Source: a virus. From it: a stretch of 20,799 nucleotides of DNA. Where the stretch lies: positions 1-20,799 of IMG/VR virus record IMGVR_UViG_3300031672_000018; one strand, 5' to 3'. This document shows positions 8,437 to 15,248 of the stretch, one piece after another (within the stretch, counting starts at the first letter, position 1; the number at the start of each line of letters is the position of its first letter). The position numbers and the translations under genes are program-made. The notes under the pieces were generated by a model. That model did not search any database, had not been told where the DNA came from, and saw only the letters and a list, made by a program, of their open reading frames with translations.

Positions 8437-9747
8437 TCAACTTGCTCCTTCTGGTAGAGATACTTCAAACAGTCTTCCTCTACCATCACGTATTAAATTA
8501 GACTCAACTGGTGTTTGTGTTCCCGAAATAGGGATCAAACCGGAACTACCTCCTTCATCTGTTGCACTAGCTACCATCGTTCTAGCCTTAACAGGTTTGG
8601 GTGGAGCGCTGAAAGCTACTACTTGTGCCTGCGTTGTTGGTGCTGAAACTTTAGAGGCTACTGGTGCTGCGGTACTACCCGAAGGAGGCGAGAAACTAGA
8701 GGCTAGGTAATTGCTAGGAGTCCCCTCCATCTGAGAAAACTTTAAGTAGGGTATGCCTACCTTACCGTACAAAGTCTGATACACATCCATCACTGATAGA
8801 TCCCGGCCTCCCCGAAAGAAGATACCAGGGTTATCTCTAGCTGCTGTTGGCATGAGCTTAACAGCATCCATGTAAGGATTCGCAGATATAGCAGATAGAA
8901 GAGTTTTTACACCCGTTGGACCTAGAAAATAGCCTGCGTATATATCCGTCACAGAGGGCTTTCTATGCAGAAACTTCTTAAGCCCGTTCATCACCTCTCT
9001 AACGTACAACGCTCCTATAATTGCGTTTGCTCTTGGGTTCCGAATATCACTCTGACGTATTCCTAGCTGTGATCCATATCTGGATACCATTTGTCTCCAC
9101 GTACCCGGGGTTATTTGCAGTAACCCGATTGCACCGATTCCGGAGACCGCACCAGTCTTGAAATGGGACTCTTGGTGCGCTATAGCTAACAAAACTGCCT
9201 TATCCACTCCCGATATTTTAGAAGCTTCCGTTAAGTATGAGTCCACTCTTTCCGAAGGTCTGCTAATCGGAGCAGACTTCACAGGAAGGGCATTAGTAGG
9301 GATGGAGGTATCGGGTGAAAGAGAAGGAATGCTCGGCGACGACAACCACGTCTTTGCCTTATCCACTCCATGTTCTACTTCACCTCCGACCTTCTCCGCT
9401 GGTTTAACCAACCAGTTCACAACTGGAATTTTTGACGCTACACTCCTCAGTTCCTTTCCTACACCCGATATATCAAACGTTGTTGCTTCCTTAGACAGTG
9501 AGTGCAGGATACCTTTGAGCGTCCAATCTTTCTTCACTCCTAGTAAATTAGTTAGGGCGTACCCTATACCGGCTATCCCTAGAACAGCCGTAGTTCCCGT
9601 TATCATCTCTGCCTTTTTGTGCCGGAACAGAGAGAACGATTTATTCTCTTGTCTCTCCACGCTTTCGAGTTTTCGATCCCCCAGTGCATCCTCCTTTACT
9701 CCACCCAGAATCTTCTCAGCAAATTGAAGAATGACGGACTTAGTCAT
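8437..9747 (-). CDS. Tail-associated lytic transglycosylase (SLT domain)
   Basis: A soluble lytic transglycosylase-type domain occupies about residues 170-310: the catalytic Glu is in LLAIAHQESHF (about Glu193), followed by GLLQITPGTW (about 208-217) and the Tyr-containing TDIYAGYFLGPTG. Such enzymes cleave the MurNAc-GlcNAc bond in peptidoglycan with formation of an anhydro end. Before it are a hydrophobic stretch (about 47-69, ITGTTAVLGIAGIGYALTNLL) and a linker; after it a long Pro/Ser/Ala-rich tail. I chose ATG at 9747 (436 residues), one base after the tape measure stop and behind GGGAG, over in-frame ATGs at 9768 and 9762 that would overlap the upstream gene. It probably replaces the lysozyme missing from the spike. 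Confidence 0.9.
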   Translation of the reverse strand: MTKSVILQFAEKILGGVKEDALGDRKLESVERQENKSFSLFRHKKAEMITGTTAVLGIAGIGYALTNLLGVKKDWTLKGILHSLSKEATTFDISGVGKELRSVASKIPVVNWLVKPAEKVGGEVEHGVDKAKTWLSSPSIPSLSPDTSIPTNALPVKSAPISRPSERVDSYLTEASKISGVDKAVLLAIAHQESHFKTGAVSGIGAIGLLQITPGTWRQMVSRYGSQLGIRQSDIRNPRANAIIGALYVREVMNGLKKFLHRKPSVTDIYAGYFLGPTGVKTLLSAISANPYMDAVKLMPTAARDNPGIFFRGGRDLSVMDVYQTLYGKVGIPYLKFSQMEGTPSNYLASSFSPPSGSTAAPVASKVSAPTTQAQVVAFSAPPKPVKARTMVASATDEGGSSGLIPISGTQTPVESNLIRDGRGRLFEVSLPEGAS

Positions 9748-9748
9748 C

Positions 9749-12100
9749 TCATGCTCCCGCATTGGCAAGCACGTTAAGGTTCATAGCTAGGAGTCCCCCA
9801 TCCACTGTACTGAACAGAGGGAAAGAGTTTACTCCCACTTTAGAAGAGGGCCCTATAGCAGATAGTCCTCCCTTTCCTCCTCCTGCGTTAGCAACGGTAG
9901 GATTCGGTTGCGATAAATCTGTACCCTTTGCAGGAGTGTGGAAGGACTCATTAACAGGAGCAGAATTACTAGAACCAGCACCCGCTGAGAAAGCCCCCGC
10001 CTTTGCTGATGCCAGCGAAACACCCTTCGGCTGAATGTGCCAGGGCTCACCACTTACTGGACGCACGAAACCGTACTTCTGCAGAAGCCCGAGTTGGTTT
10101 AATTTGTTGGCATCGGTGCTCTGAATATCAATAGCGTACCCGTAGTTGTGCATCGAAGTGCCGGGTCTAGCTACTTTCTTGGGCGATCCTTCTGCTATGT
10201 TCTTATTGTAAATCCTCTGCTGATGAGCTATGGAACGAAAAGCGGAGTTAACCGTTATAGTCTTCCCGGTTTTATTTTTGTACTCCTGCGCCATGCTCAT
10301 GAAATTCTTTTTAACGGAAGGGTGCAGGTCCTGCACGTCTACATTACCACTGCTGGTCCTGAAGAGCTTACCCAAGTAGCCCTTCATACTCTCGTAGCCC
10401 TTCCCTACTGATCCTACAGCACTTGTAGCGCCAGTTGCTGCTCCAGTAGCAATCGATCCTGTAATACTTTTTGTAGCACCTCCTATCTGCGCTGCTTTCT
10501 TCTTGGTCCAGTCTACAGCATCTCCTGCCTTCATGGAAGTATAGTCTATGGCTTTGTGTATTCCACCAGAGACGGCGCTTTTGATATTGGATACACTGTG
10601 CTTTAGTCTACCCCATAGATCCGCTATCTTCTCGCCTATCTTACCAAAGAAGGCTTTCGCTTCAGTAAACTTATTCCCTATCCAGTGAACTGTTTTATCC
10701 ACGGCATCCAGGATTTGGACGTCGAACTTCTTGTATATCCAAGAGCCTGCCATCCATCCCGCTACACCAGCACCTATGACTAATCCAGCGGGACTCTTCA
10801 GGAACTTGCCCAGTACACTTCCTATCCCACCCACTATTCGGAGAGCACCTGAAGCTAGTCCAGTTAGGCCACCCAGCATCTTCTTCAGAATGAAGGGGAT
10901 AACAGAACCAATGAGACCTCCGGTGAAAAACCCAATCATAGAACTCAGAATACCTTTAGCGAACCCTCCTATCCAATGGCCTACACTGCTGGATTTATGC
11001 GCAGCTTTCTGGAAAGATTTGCGGAAAAGGATTAACTGATCCAGGTGTTCACGGAACAGGTTTACCAGGCTAAACCTGCTTTTCTTACTGGAACGGAAAT
11101 AGGCAGCGAACATACCTATTACTTTCTCCTCTTCCATCTTCTTAGAAGTTTCCTCAGCAGGGGTCTCTCCCTTCTTAGGAGCGCGCACTTTTACTGACCG
11201 AGCTTTACCCTTTTTGGGAGCGGCTTCCTCTGTAGTAGGAACTGCCTCTTCCGCCTTAGGAGCGCGCACTTTTACTGGGTGCGCTATTCTAGGGATCAAC
11301 CCCATAGCCCTACCCGCACCGAACAGCCATCTAGCTGCTTTAAAGGGCCAAATGAGTGTCTTAACTCCGATCTTCGCTAGTTTGAAAAGATTAGTGATAT
11401 TGATGGGGCCTATACCTACTTCGCTTCCGATATTGGCCAGGGTAGTACCGATGGCCATACCTAAGCCCGCAATCCCTCCCATCACCTTCTCTTTGAAGGC
11501 ACCTATATCCTCTCTTAGCTTGTCTATCTCAGCTAGTCTTTTATCCTTTATGAAAGATAGATGCGCGCTAACTTTCTTACTCACTCCCTCCTTTCCTGTC
11601 TCGATGCCCCCTAGAAGGTTTTCAAGTTTCTCTCTATGCTCCTTAGAGGTGGGAAGATTAAGGTGTTCCCGGGCCTTTTGCATCCGTTTTTTAAGAGCAA
11701 GGATAGGAGCTCCCTTAACACCCTGCCTCTTCATATCCTTCAGAACGGCGTTCAAGTAATGAATCTGCGCGTCGAGGGCAGCCTTCTGTGGAAAGAGGGT
11801 GGTCTTAAACTCCTTCTTTTCCGACTTCTCTAACTTCTTATCCTCTTTGACCTTATGCTTCACCCACCAGCTGGGAGGGTTATGCTCGTACCTTATCAGC
11901 TTACCAAGTTTCTTAGAGGTTTCTTTGCTCACATCCTCTATCAGTTTCTTTCGTTCTTTAGCGTGTTCCTGCTTTTGAGCGATAGTGACTCGGGCTCCCC
12001 GGGGACCTAAAAAGCCAAGCTGATCCCCGGGCTTACCTTCGCCCAACCATTTCTTATATTCCCCCGCAGATCCGAAATCACCAGTAGTCTTAGAGGCCAT
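9749..12100 (-). CDS. Tape measure protein with M15 / VanY-type peptidase domain
   Basis: A 783-residue protein directly after the tail assembly chaperone, the classic position of the tape measure gene. Residues 20-200 are highly charged and probably coiled-coil; hydrophobic stretches occur at about 204-223 and 377-455, as expected for a protein ejected into the envelope. An Ala/Lys/Glu/Pro-rich linker at about 270-320 contains VKVRAPK twice. Residues about 580-693 form an M15-type metallopeptidase: AFRSIAHQQRIYN, SMHNYGYAIDI (His651, Asp658 as zinc ligands) and EPWHIQPKG (Glu685, His688). This family cuts peptidoglycan peptide cross-bridges. By the usual 0.15 nm per residue rule the tail would be near 115-120 nm (inference). 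Its ATG overlaps the chaperone-extension stop as TAATG. Confidence 0.85.
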   Translation of the reverse strand: MASKTTGDFGSAGEYKKWLGEGKPGDQLGFLGPRGARVTIAQKQEHAKERKKLIEDVSKETSKKLGKLIRYEHNPPSWWVKHKVKEDKKLEKSEKKEFKTTLFPQKAALDAQIHYLNAVLKDMKRQGVKGAPILALKKRMQKAREHLNLPTSKEHREKLENLLGGIETGKEGVSKKVSAHLSFIKDKRLAEIDKLREDIGAFKEKVMGGIAGLGMAIGTTLANIGSEVGIGPINITNLFKLAKIGVKTLIWPFKAARWLFGAGRAMGLIPRIAHPVKVRAPKAEEAVPTTEEAAPKKGKARSVKVRAPKKGETPAEETSKKMEEEKVIGMFAAYFRSSKKSRFSLVNLFREHLDQLILFRKSFQKAAHKSSSVGHWIGGFAKGILSSMIGFFTGGLIGSVIPFILKKMLGGLTGLASGALRIVGGIGSVLGKFLKSPAGLVIGAGVAGWMAGSWIYKKFDVQILDAVDKTVHWIGNKFTEAKAFFGKIGEKIADLWGRLKHSVSNIKSAVSGGIHKAIDYTSMKAGDAVDWTKKKAAQIGGATKSITGSIATGAATGATSAVGSVGKGYESMKGYLGKLFRTSSGNVDVQDLHPSVKKNFMSMAQEYKNKTGKTITVNSAFRSIAHQQRIYNKNIAEGSPKKVARPGTSMHNYGYAIDIQSTDANKLNQLGLLQKYGFVRPVSGEPWHIQPKGVSLASAKAGAFSAGAGSSNSAPVNESFHTPAKGTDLSQPNPTVANAGGGKGGLSAIGPSSKVGVNSFPLFSTVDGGLLAMNLNVLANAGA
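11174..11277. repeat. 23-bp direct repeat pair in the tape measure gene, 81 bp apart
   Basis: The same 23 bases (plus strand begins CTTAGGAGCGCGCACTTTTA) occur at 11174-11196 and 11255-11277. Each encodes part of VKVRAPK in the charged linker of the tape measure protein. The 81-base offset is 27 codons, so loss or gain of one unit would keep the frame. Confidence 0.8.
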
Positions 12101-12282
12101 TACTTCTTACTCGCTTGAGCTGCTTTCTGTTTTTGTATTCTATCTTGTCTATCCTTAACCGTCTTATCACTGATGTAGAGTAGCTGTCTTATATCTACCT
12201 GATCATCAGCTAAGAAGGCGCCGTATTCATCTAGGATGAGCATTTTTCTATCTAAAATCTGCTGCTCATCATAGTGCTGGAA
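12100..12282 (-). CDS. +1-frame extension of the tail assembly chaperone (frameshift product C-terminus)
   Basis: The +1 frame relative to the chaperone is open from before its stop to TAA at 12102-12100, which overlaps the tape measure ATG. Shifting at the UUU codon at 12286-12284 adds 60 residues (FQHYDEQQILDRKMLILDEY and onward, ending AAQASKK), giving a product of about 396 residues. Read alone, the only ATG in the frame, at 12243, would give 47 residues, but it has no Shine-Dalgarno sequence, unlike most genes here. The extension is charged and helical. A long form made by frameshifting just upstream of the tape measure gene is the standard arrangement for tail assembly chaperones (gpG/gpGT logic). 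Confidence 0.6.
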   Translation of the reverse strand, partial: FQHYDEQQILDRKMLILDEYGAFLADDQVDIRQLLYISDKTVKDRQDRIQKQKAAQASKK

Positions 12283-13291
12283 GAAAGCTTAGGGCGTCGA
12301 TTGTGACTTGAGTCACTCTCTCCGCCCCGCACTCCTTACACTGCACTTTAGTGGATTCCTCTACCCCGTAGCCGGTCACAGATTTGATGTAGTGCTCAAT
12401 AGCTTGAATCTGATCCGGAGCTAACTCACGAACTAAATCCATCCTCTTTTCTATTGTATCCTCCGGACTTCGCATAGCTATATAACCTGCACGATCCGCA
12501 AGCCATTCCAGTTCCTCGTAGTTGTCGCTCTCTTCCATCTCAGAAAGAACTACGACGTCCCGCATCCTTAGCGCATCCAGTTTGAAGGGTAGCTCCTCAT
12601 AATCAGAGGGGAACTGAATGACTGCTGGATCAAATACAGTTTCTTTCAGAGTAGCTGAAGTGATTAGAGTTTTGATCTCTAAAGTTTTTGCCTCCTTCTT
12701 TTCAGCTATCACCTCTGCAACATGCTTCTCCGCCTCACACATGGTCTCGTTAACATAGGGCAGCTTCCCGTAGGAGTTCATTCTCTGCCAATAGAGCATG
12801 TAGTAAAAATCTAGAGTAGTTAAGTCATAAGCACTAATGCCAGGTTCGAGGGTAGCAGAGATAGCTTCGACTAGGTGACGAAGCTTGTTCTCCTTAGCCG
12901 CTCTATTAAACTTTGCTTGCTCCGATCCTCTTACGTGTCTAGCTGAGAAAGATTTGAACGGGTAGAAGTAAAAGTTACTTGGTAGTTGAATGGAGTAGTA
13001 GTTCGAGTTCTTCTCAGCAAAAGAGGGGTTTGTGGTTACGGGCTCAGCAGGTAGAGCCTGAGGTTGGGAAGCAGGCGGAGAATCTAGCACTACCGGACCC
13101 GAAGCCTTCCTAAGAGGTTGTTCTTGAACAACGGGTTTCGCTACGGAAGCAGGAGGAACGGGAGCTCGCTTAGGTTCGGAACGCGGTTGGGTAGCACTTG
13201 CAGCCGCATTTTTAGCCTTGACTGCTCTATCGGGGAAAGCGAAGGTATCTGTTCTTACGTGTTCACGTTTTACTTCTTTTGATTCTATCAT
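12269..13291 (-). CDS. Tail assembly chaperone / baseplate assembly protein, T4 gp26-like (T4_baseplate family-like)
   Basis: The zero-frame product has 340 residues. After a Pro/Ala-rich, probably disordered N-terminus (about 25-85) comes a segment resembling the T4_baseplate family: AYDLTTLDFYYMLYWQRMNS, then ETMCEAEKHVAEVI with a Cys and His, and near the end CKECGAERVTQVTIDALSF with Cys318 and Cys321, a likely zinc-ribbon half. In T4 the gp26-type protein is needed for hub assembly but is not a major structural part. Here it sits between a tube-like gene and the tape measure gene, the slot of the frameshifted tail chaperone. ATG at 13291 has GAGG 6 bases upstream. The predicted frameshift at 12286-12284 would extend it by 60 residues. 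The family call is moderate. Confidence 0.68.
   Translation of the reverse strand: MIESKEVKREHVRTDTFAFPDRAVKAKNAAASATQPRSEPKRAPVPPASVAKPVVQEQPLRKASGPVVLDSPPASQPQALPAEPVTTNPSFAEKNSNYYSIQLPSNFYFYPFKSFSARHVRGSEQAKFNRAAKENKLRHLVEAISATLEPGISAYDLTTLDFYYMLYWQRMNSYGKLPYVNETMCEAEKHVAEVIAEKKEAKTLEIKTLITSATLKETVFDPAVIQFPSDYEELPFKLDALRMRDVVVLSEMEESDNYEELEWLADRAGYIAMRSPEDTIEKRMDLVRELAPDQIQAIEHYIKSVTGYGVEESTKVQCKECGAERVTQVTIDALSFLPAL
12281..12289 (-). promoter_or_regulatory. Candidate +1 programmed ribosomal frameshift site (AGC UUU CUU)
   Basis: On the minus strand the zero frame reads AGC-UUU-CUU-CCA-GCA-CUA-UGA-UGA. The Phe tRNA that reads UUU pairs better with UUC, so moving one base forward onto UUC is favourable; the same UUU-C step is used in the influenza PA-X +1 shift. 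After the shift the ribosome reads Phe-Gln-His-Tyr-Asp into the extension frame. Two tandem UGA stops end the zero frame five codons later. I see no clear downstream stem-loop. Confidence 0.5.
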
Positions 13292-13318
13292 GATTGACCT
13301 CGTGGGTTAAAAAGCTCT

Positions 13319-14173
13319 TTAGATTAAGTTAGCTAACGTTGCAGCATTTCCAGTGCTAAAAAGTCCATTAGACTGCGAAGAAGTTGATCCATTTGCGCCA
13401 GTCAGTTGATCTATGAGTCCCTGCGGGAAGTTGTTCAACGAACTGAAGATCGCGTTTGCAAGATTAGGTGCGGATATGTTCTGAGCCGTAAACTGCAAGT
13501 CATCTACTGAAAATTCCTGCCCTGCAATAGTTCTATCGGAGGCTGCACTCGTTAAGTTGTACCCTTCCGGGGTACTTGGCCAACACCCGATGTATTTGAT
13601 GATGTAGACCGTTATCATTCTAGTTATATCCAGAATGGTTACAGTCACATTTTTCTTATAGTTTATTGGATAGTTGTATGTTCCTTTCAGTCCTATGACT
13701 TTCTCTCGCCATGCCTCCAAGTAGGCTTGCGTTAGGCCCGTGGAATCATCGTAAAACTTTGCGGATATATTTGATATTGAATGTTGGCCAGCAAAGTGGA
13801 AAACCTTTCCCCGCCTGTACTGATCTAGCGTCTCTAAGCTTCTCAGGGGCGCTGTGAATTCCTCTACATAGTTCCACGGCATCTTGTACCTACCAATAGT
13901 AGGAAACTCTGCGAACCAACAATAGTTCATCAGAGGATCCCGCCGCGAGGACATCCCATTTAGAACATGGTAGTTGAATCCTGCACCGGGGAGTTGAGAG
14001 GTAGGAACTACAGCGGAAGCTAGTACGATCGCGTCTTGGATGCCTTTGAAGTTAGAGCTACCTGCTATGGCTTGCCCTATACCACCCGGAAGACCCGCGA
14101 AAGAAGTTAAGGGGCTAGAAAGACCTTTGGAGATAACCCCTATGATATTGCCTAATCCGTCTTGAATTGACAT
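13319..14173 (-). CDS. Second tail-tube-like protein (tube/baseplate tube homologue)
   Basis: A 284-residue protein with tube-fold-like sequence at about 80-235: DPLMNYCWFAEFPTI, YVEEFTAPLRSLETLDQYRR, KVFHFAGQHSISNISAKFYD, then LEAWREKVIG and VTVTILD. These parallel the order of elements in gp19-type tube proteins (ligand-facing strand, long loop, ring-contact hairpin, helix, returning strands). The Gly/Ser/Ala-rich N-terminus (1-75) and Asn/Ser-rich C-terminus look flexible. It may be a minor tube ring, such as an initiator or terminator or a gp54-like protein. ATG at 14173 has AGAGG upstream. It lies between the 84-residue protein and the chaperone gene. Confidence 0.62.
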   Translation of the reverse strand: MSIQDGLGNIIGVISKGLSSPLTSFAGLPGGIGQAIAGSSNFKGIQDAIVLASAVVPTSQLPGAGFNYHVLNGMSSRRDPLMNYCWFAEFPTIGRYKMPWNYVEEFTAPLRSLETLDQYRRGKVFHFAGQHSISNISAKFYDDSTGLTQAYLEAWREKVIGLKGTYNYPINYKKNVTVTILDITRMITVYIIKYIGCWPSTPEGYNLTSAASDRTIAGQEFSVDDLQFTAQNISAPNLANAIFSSLNNFPQGLIDQLTGANGSTSSQSNGLFSTGNAATLANLI

Positions 14174-14201
14174 CTAATGGCCTCTGTGGGCAAAGTATTA
14201 T

Positions 14202-14456
14202 CTACATATCCTTTTTGATATTCTTAATCTCATCCTCTATCTGGTTCCACCTCTCACGGCTCATGGTCATTTTAGCTAGGCGTTCCAAAGCTTCTTTCTG
14301 AGCCTTTGACTTGGCTTTCGGGATCAGCTTCTCAATATCTTCCTTAAAGAAGCCCTCCCTAAGCACGGACGCCTCTATACCCTCTTTCGTCGCTAGCCCT
14401 TTACCACGACTAACTCTAGCTAGTTCTCTCAAGTCTTGCTTGAGAAAACGATCCAT
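14202..14456 (-). CDS. Small charged helical protein with the MD[RK]...DL[RQ].LA N-terminal motif
   Basis: Unknown function, 84 residues. I chose ATG at 14456, which overlaps the tube stop as TAATG; a longer in-frame start inside the tube gene would add a low-complexity Arg/Ser/Tyr segment that is out-of-frame tube sequence. The N-terminus MDRFLKQDLRELA closely matches those of the proteins at 15013-15198 (MDKYFGRDLQELA) and 15874-16236 (MDRLLFKDLRALA). The rest is Lys/Glu-rich and probably all helical (AKSKAQKEALERLAKM). It sits between tube and second tube-like gene. Confidence 0.75.
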   Translation of the reverse strand: MDRFLKQDLRELARVSRGKGLATKEGIEASVLREGFFKEDIEKLIPKAKSKAQKEALERLAKMTMSRERWNQIEDEIKNIKKDM

Positions 14457-14980
14457 TACAGACCACCCTGAGAGTCTACGGTGTAGTCGTAGGAGAATGT
14501 AATTGTTATAGTTACTGCACCCGAAGCCTGACCGTCTAGAGTAGCGTCGCTTACAGTCTGCGGCCATGCACCAAAGATCTGAACAGTGCGTACCTCAGAT
14601 GGGGTATCATCATACAAGACTAGCTGTATGGTAGTGGAATAGATAGATTTAGGAGCGCCTGTGTTAGCTACCCAGCTTCTTGCTAACTCACTCCAGTTCA
14701 CAAACATGGCCCTGGAACCCAAGTCACTAGTCTCCAGGAGCTGAACATCAAACGTATGGGTGTAGTTCTTGCGTCCCGCAAACTTTAATTCTACTCCGTG
14801 CAGAGCTACCGCAACCTCTTCTAGGTTTACGCCCGGAATGACCGCTGTCATGCACTTGAAGGTAAACGCGCGGGAGCTAGAGTTACCCGGCATGGAAGGG
14901 ATGATTAAGTCCCAGTTCCATTGCTGTAGAGGGTCTCCAACGCTCCTAACATCTTGCAAGCTAGATCTATTGAGTGCCAT
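14456..14980 (-). CDS. Tail tube protein, T4 gp19-like
   Basis: A 174-residue protein of the gp19 tube family, whose hexameric rings stack to form the inner tube for DNA passage. Family-like elements are a beta-rich N-terminus (QQWNWDLIIPSMPG), TAVIPGVNLEEVAVALHGVE (about 45-64), the strand YTHTFDVQLLETSDLG, a helix with MFVNWSELARSW, and returning strands TIQLVLYDD, RTVQIFGAWPQ and VTITITFSYDY. Length fits T4 gp19. ATG at 14980 has AAGGAG at good distance, among the better ribosome binding sites here, consistent with a major structural protein. It is separated from the sheath gene by four small genes, unlike T4 where gp18 and gp19 are adjacent. Confidence 0.9.
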   Translation of the reverse strand: MALNRSSLQDVRSVGDPLQQWNWDLIIPSMPGNSSSRAFTFKCMTAVIPGVNLEEVAVALHGVELKFAGRKNYTHTFDVQLLETSDLGSRAMFVNWSELARSWVANTGAPKSIYSTTIQLVLYDDTPSEVRTVQIFGAWPQTVSDATLDGQASGAVTITITFSYDYTVDSQGGL

Positions 14981-15012
14981 TGCTAATTGCTCCTTGGCCT
15001 AAATTGGCTGGA

Positions 15013-15198
15013 CTACTTCTTGAATACATCTAAATTTTTAGGTCTCTTATCCGTGCCTAAATTTTTGATAGAGGGACAGTACGCGCATTTACCCACCCAT
15101 TTATTAGTTTTGGAGTTGTAGACAGGATAGTACGTGTGCTCATGTTTCTTGACCTTCTCCGCTAACTCTTGCAGATCTCTTCCAAAGTATTTATCCAT
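15013..15198 (-). CDS. Small CxxC protein with the MD[RK]...DL[RQ].LA N-terminal motif
   Basis: Unknown function, 61 residues. It begins MDKYFGRDLQELAEKVKK, the shared motif, then HEHTYYPVYNSKTNKWVGKC and AYCPSI. His19, His21, Cys38 and Cys41 could form a small zinc site, with the short hairpin between them typical of a zinc ribbon; this is inference. The C-terminus is Lys-rich. It has no good ribosome binding site of its own: its ATG lies inside the last codons of the upstream 18-codon micro-ORF (sequence TAATGGATAA), suggesting translational coupling. The tail tube gene follows. Confidence 0.72.
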   Translation of the reverse strand: MDKYFGRDLQELAEKVKKHEHTYYPVYNSKTNKWVGKCAYCPSIKNLGTDKRPKNLDVFKK

Positions 15199-15247
15199 TA
15201 GCCGGTTCTGGTTCGAGTTCAGGGAAGGGCCACTTAGGATCGTTCAT
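15191..15247 (-). CDS. 18-codon micro-ORF (possible leader peptide)
   Basis: On the minus strand ATG at 15247 follows GAGGAGGT by 4 bases, the strongest Shine-Dalgarno sequence I found in this window. It encodes MNDPKWPFPELEPEPANG and stops at TAA 15193-15191, which overlaps the start of the 61-residue gene. It begins one base after the stop of the acidic protein. The peptide is Pro/Glu-rich. Either it is a real micropeptide or its translation delivers ribosomes to the next start, which has no good site of its own. Confidence 0.5.
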   Translation of the reverse strand: MNDPKWPFPELEPEPANG

Positions 15248-15248
15248 C

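Noticed and set aside
9158-9727. Open frame of 189 codons on the plus strand
   Set aside because: It lies wholly antisense to the transglycosylase gene, which has a clear catalytic motif; the plus-strand product has no recognisable pattern and all neighbouring genes are on the minus strand.
9748-9768. Upstream starts for the transglycosylase (9768 and 9762)
   Set aside because: They overlap the tape measure gene; ATG 9747 follows its stop by one base and has GGGAG at good distance.
11214-11759. Open frame of 181 codons on the plus strand
   Set aside because: Antisense to the tape measure gene; its Leu/Ser/Pro-rich product is what antisense of Lys/Glu-rich helical coding sequence gives.
12243-12286. 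Simple sequencing error fusing the chaperone frames
   Set aside because: Cannot be fully excluded without reads, but the position before the tape measure gene and the UUU-C context fit recoding, so it is kept as a finding with this as the stated alternative.
13292-13318. Possible terminator at AAAGAGCTTTTT between the second tube-like gene and the chaperone gene
   Set aside because: The palindrome is only a few bases long with no loop or GC-rich stem; it is not a convincing terminator.
14457-14567. Longer N-terminus for the 84-residue protein (start at 14567)
   Set aside because: The added segment is tail tube sequence read in another frame; ATG 14456 overlaps the tube stop and begins the shared MD[RK] motif.
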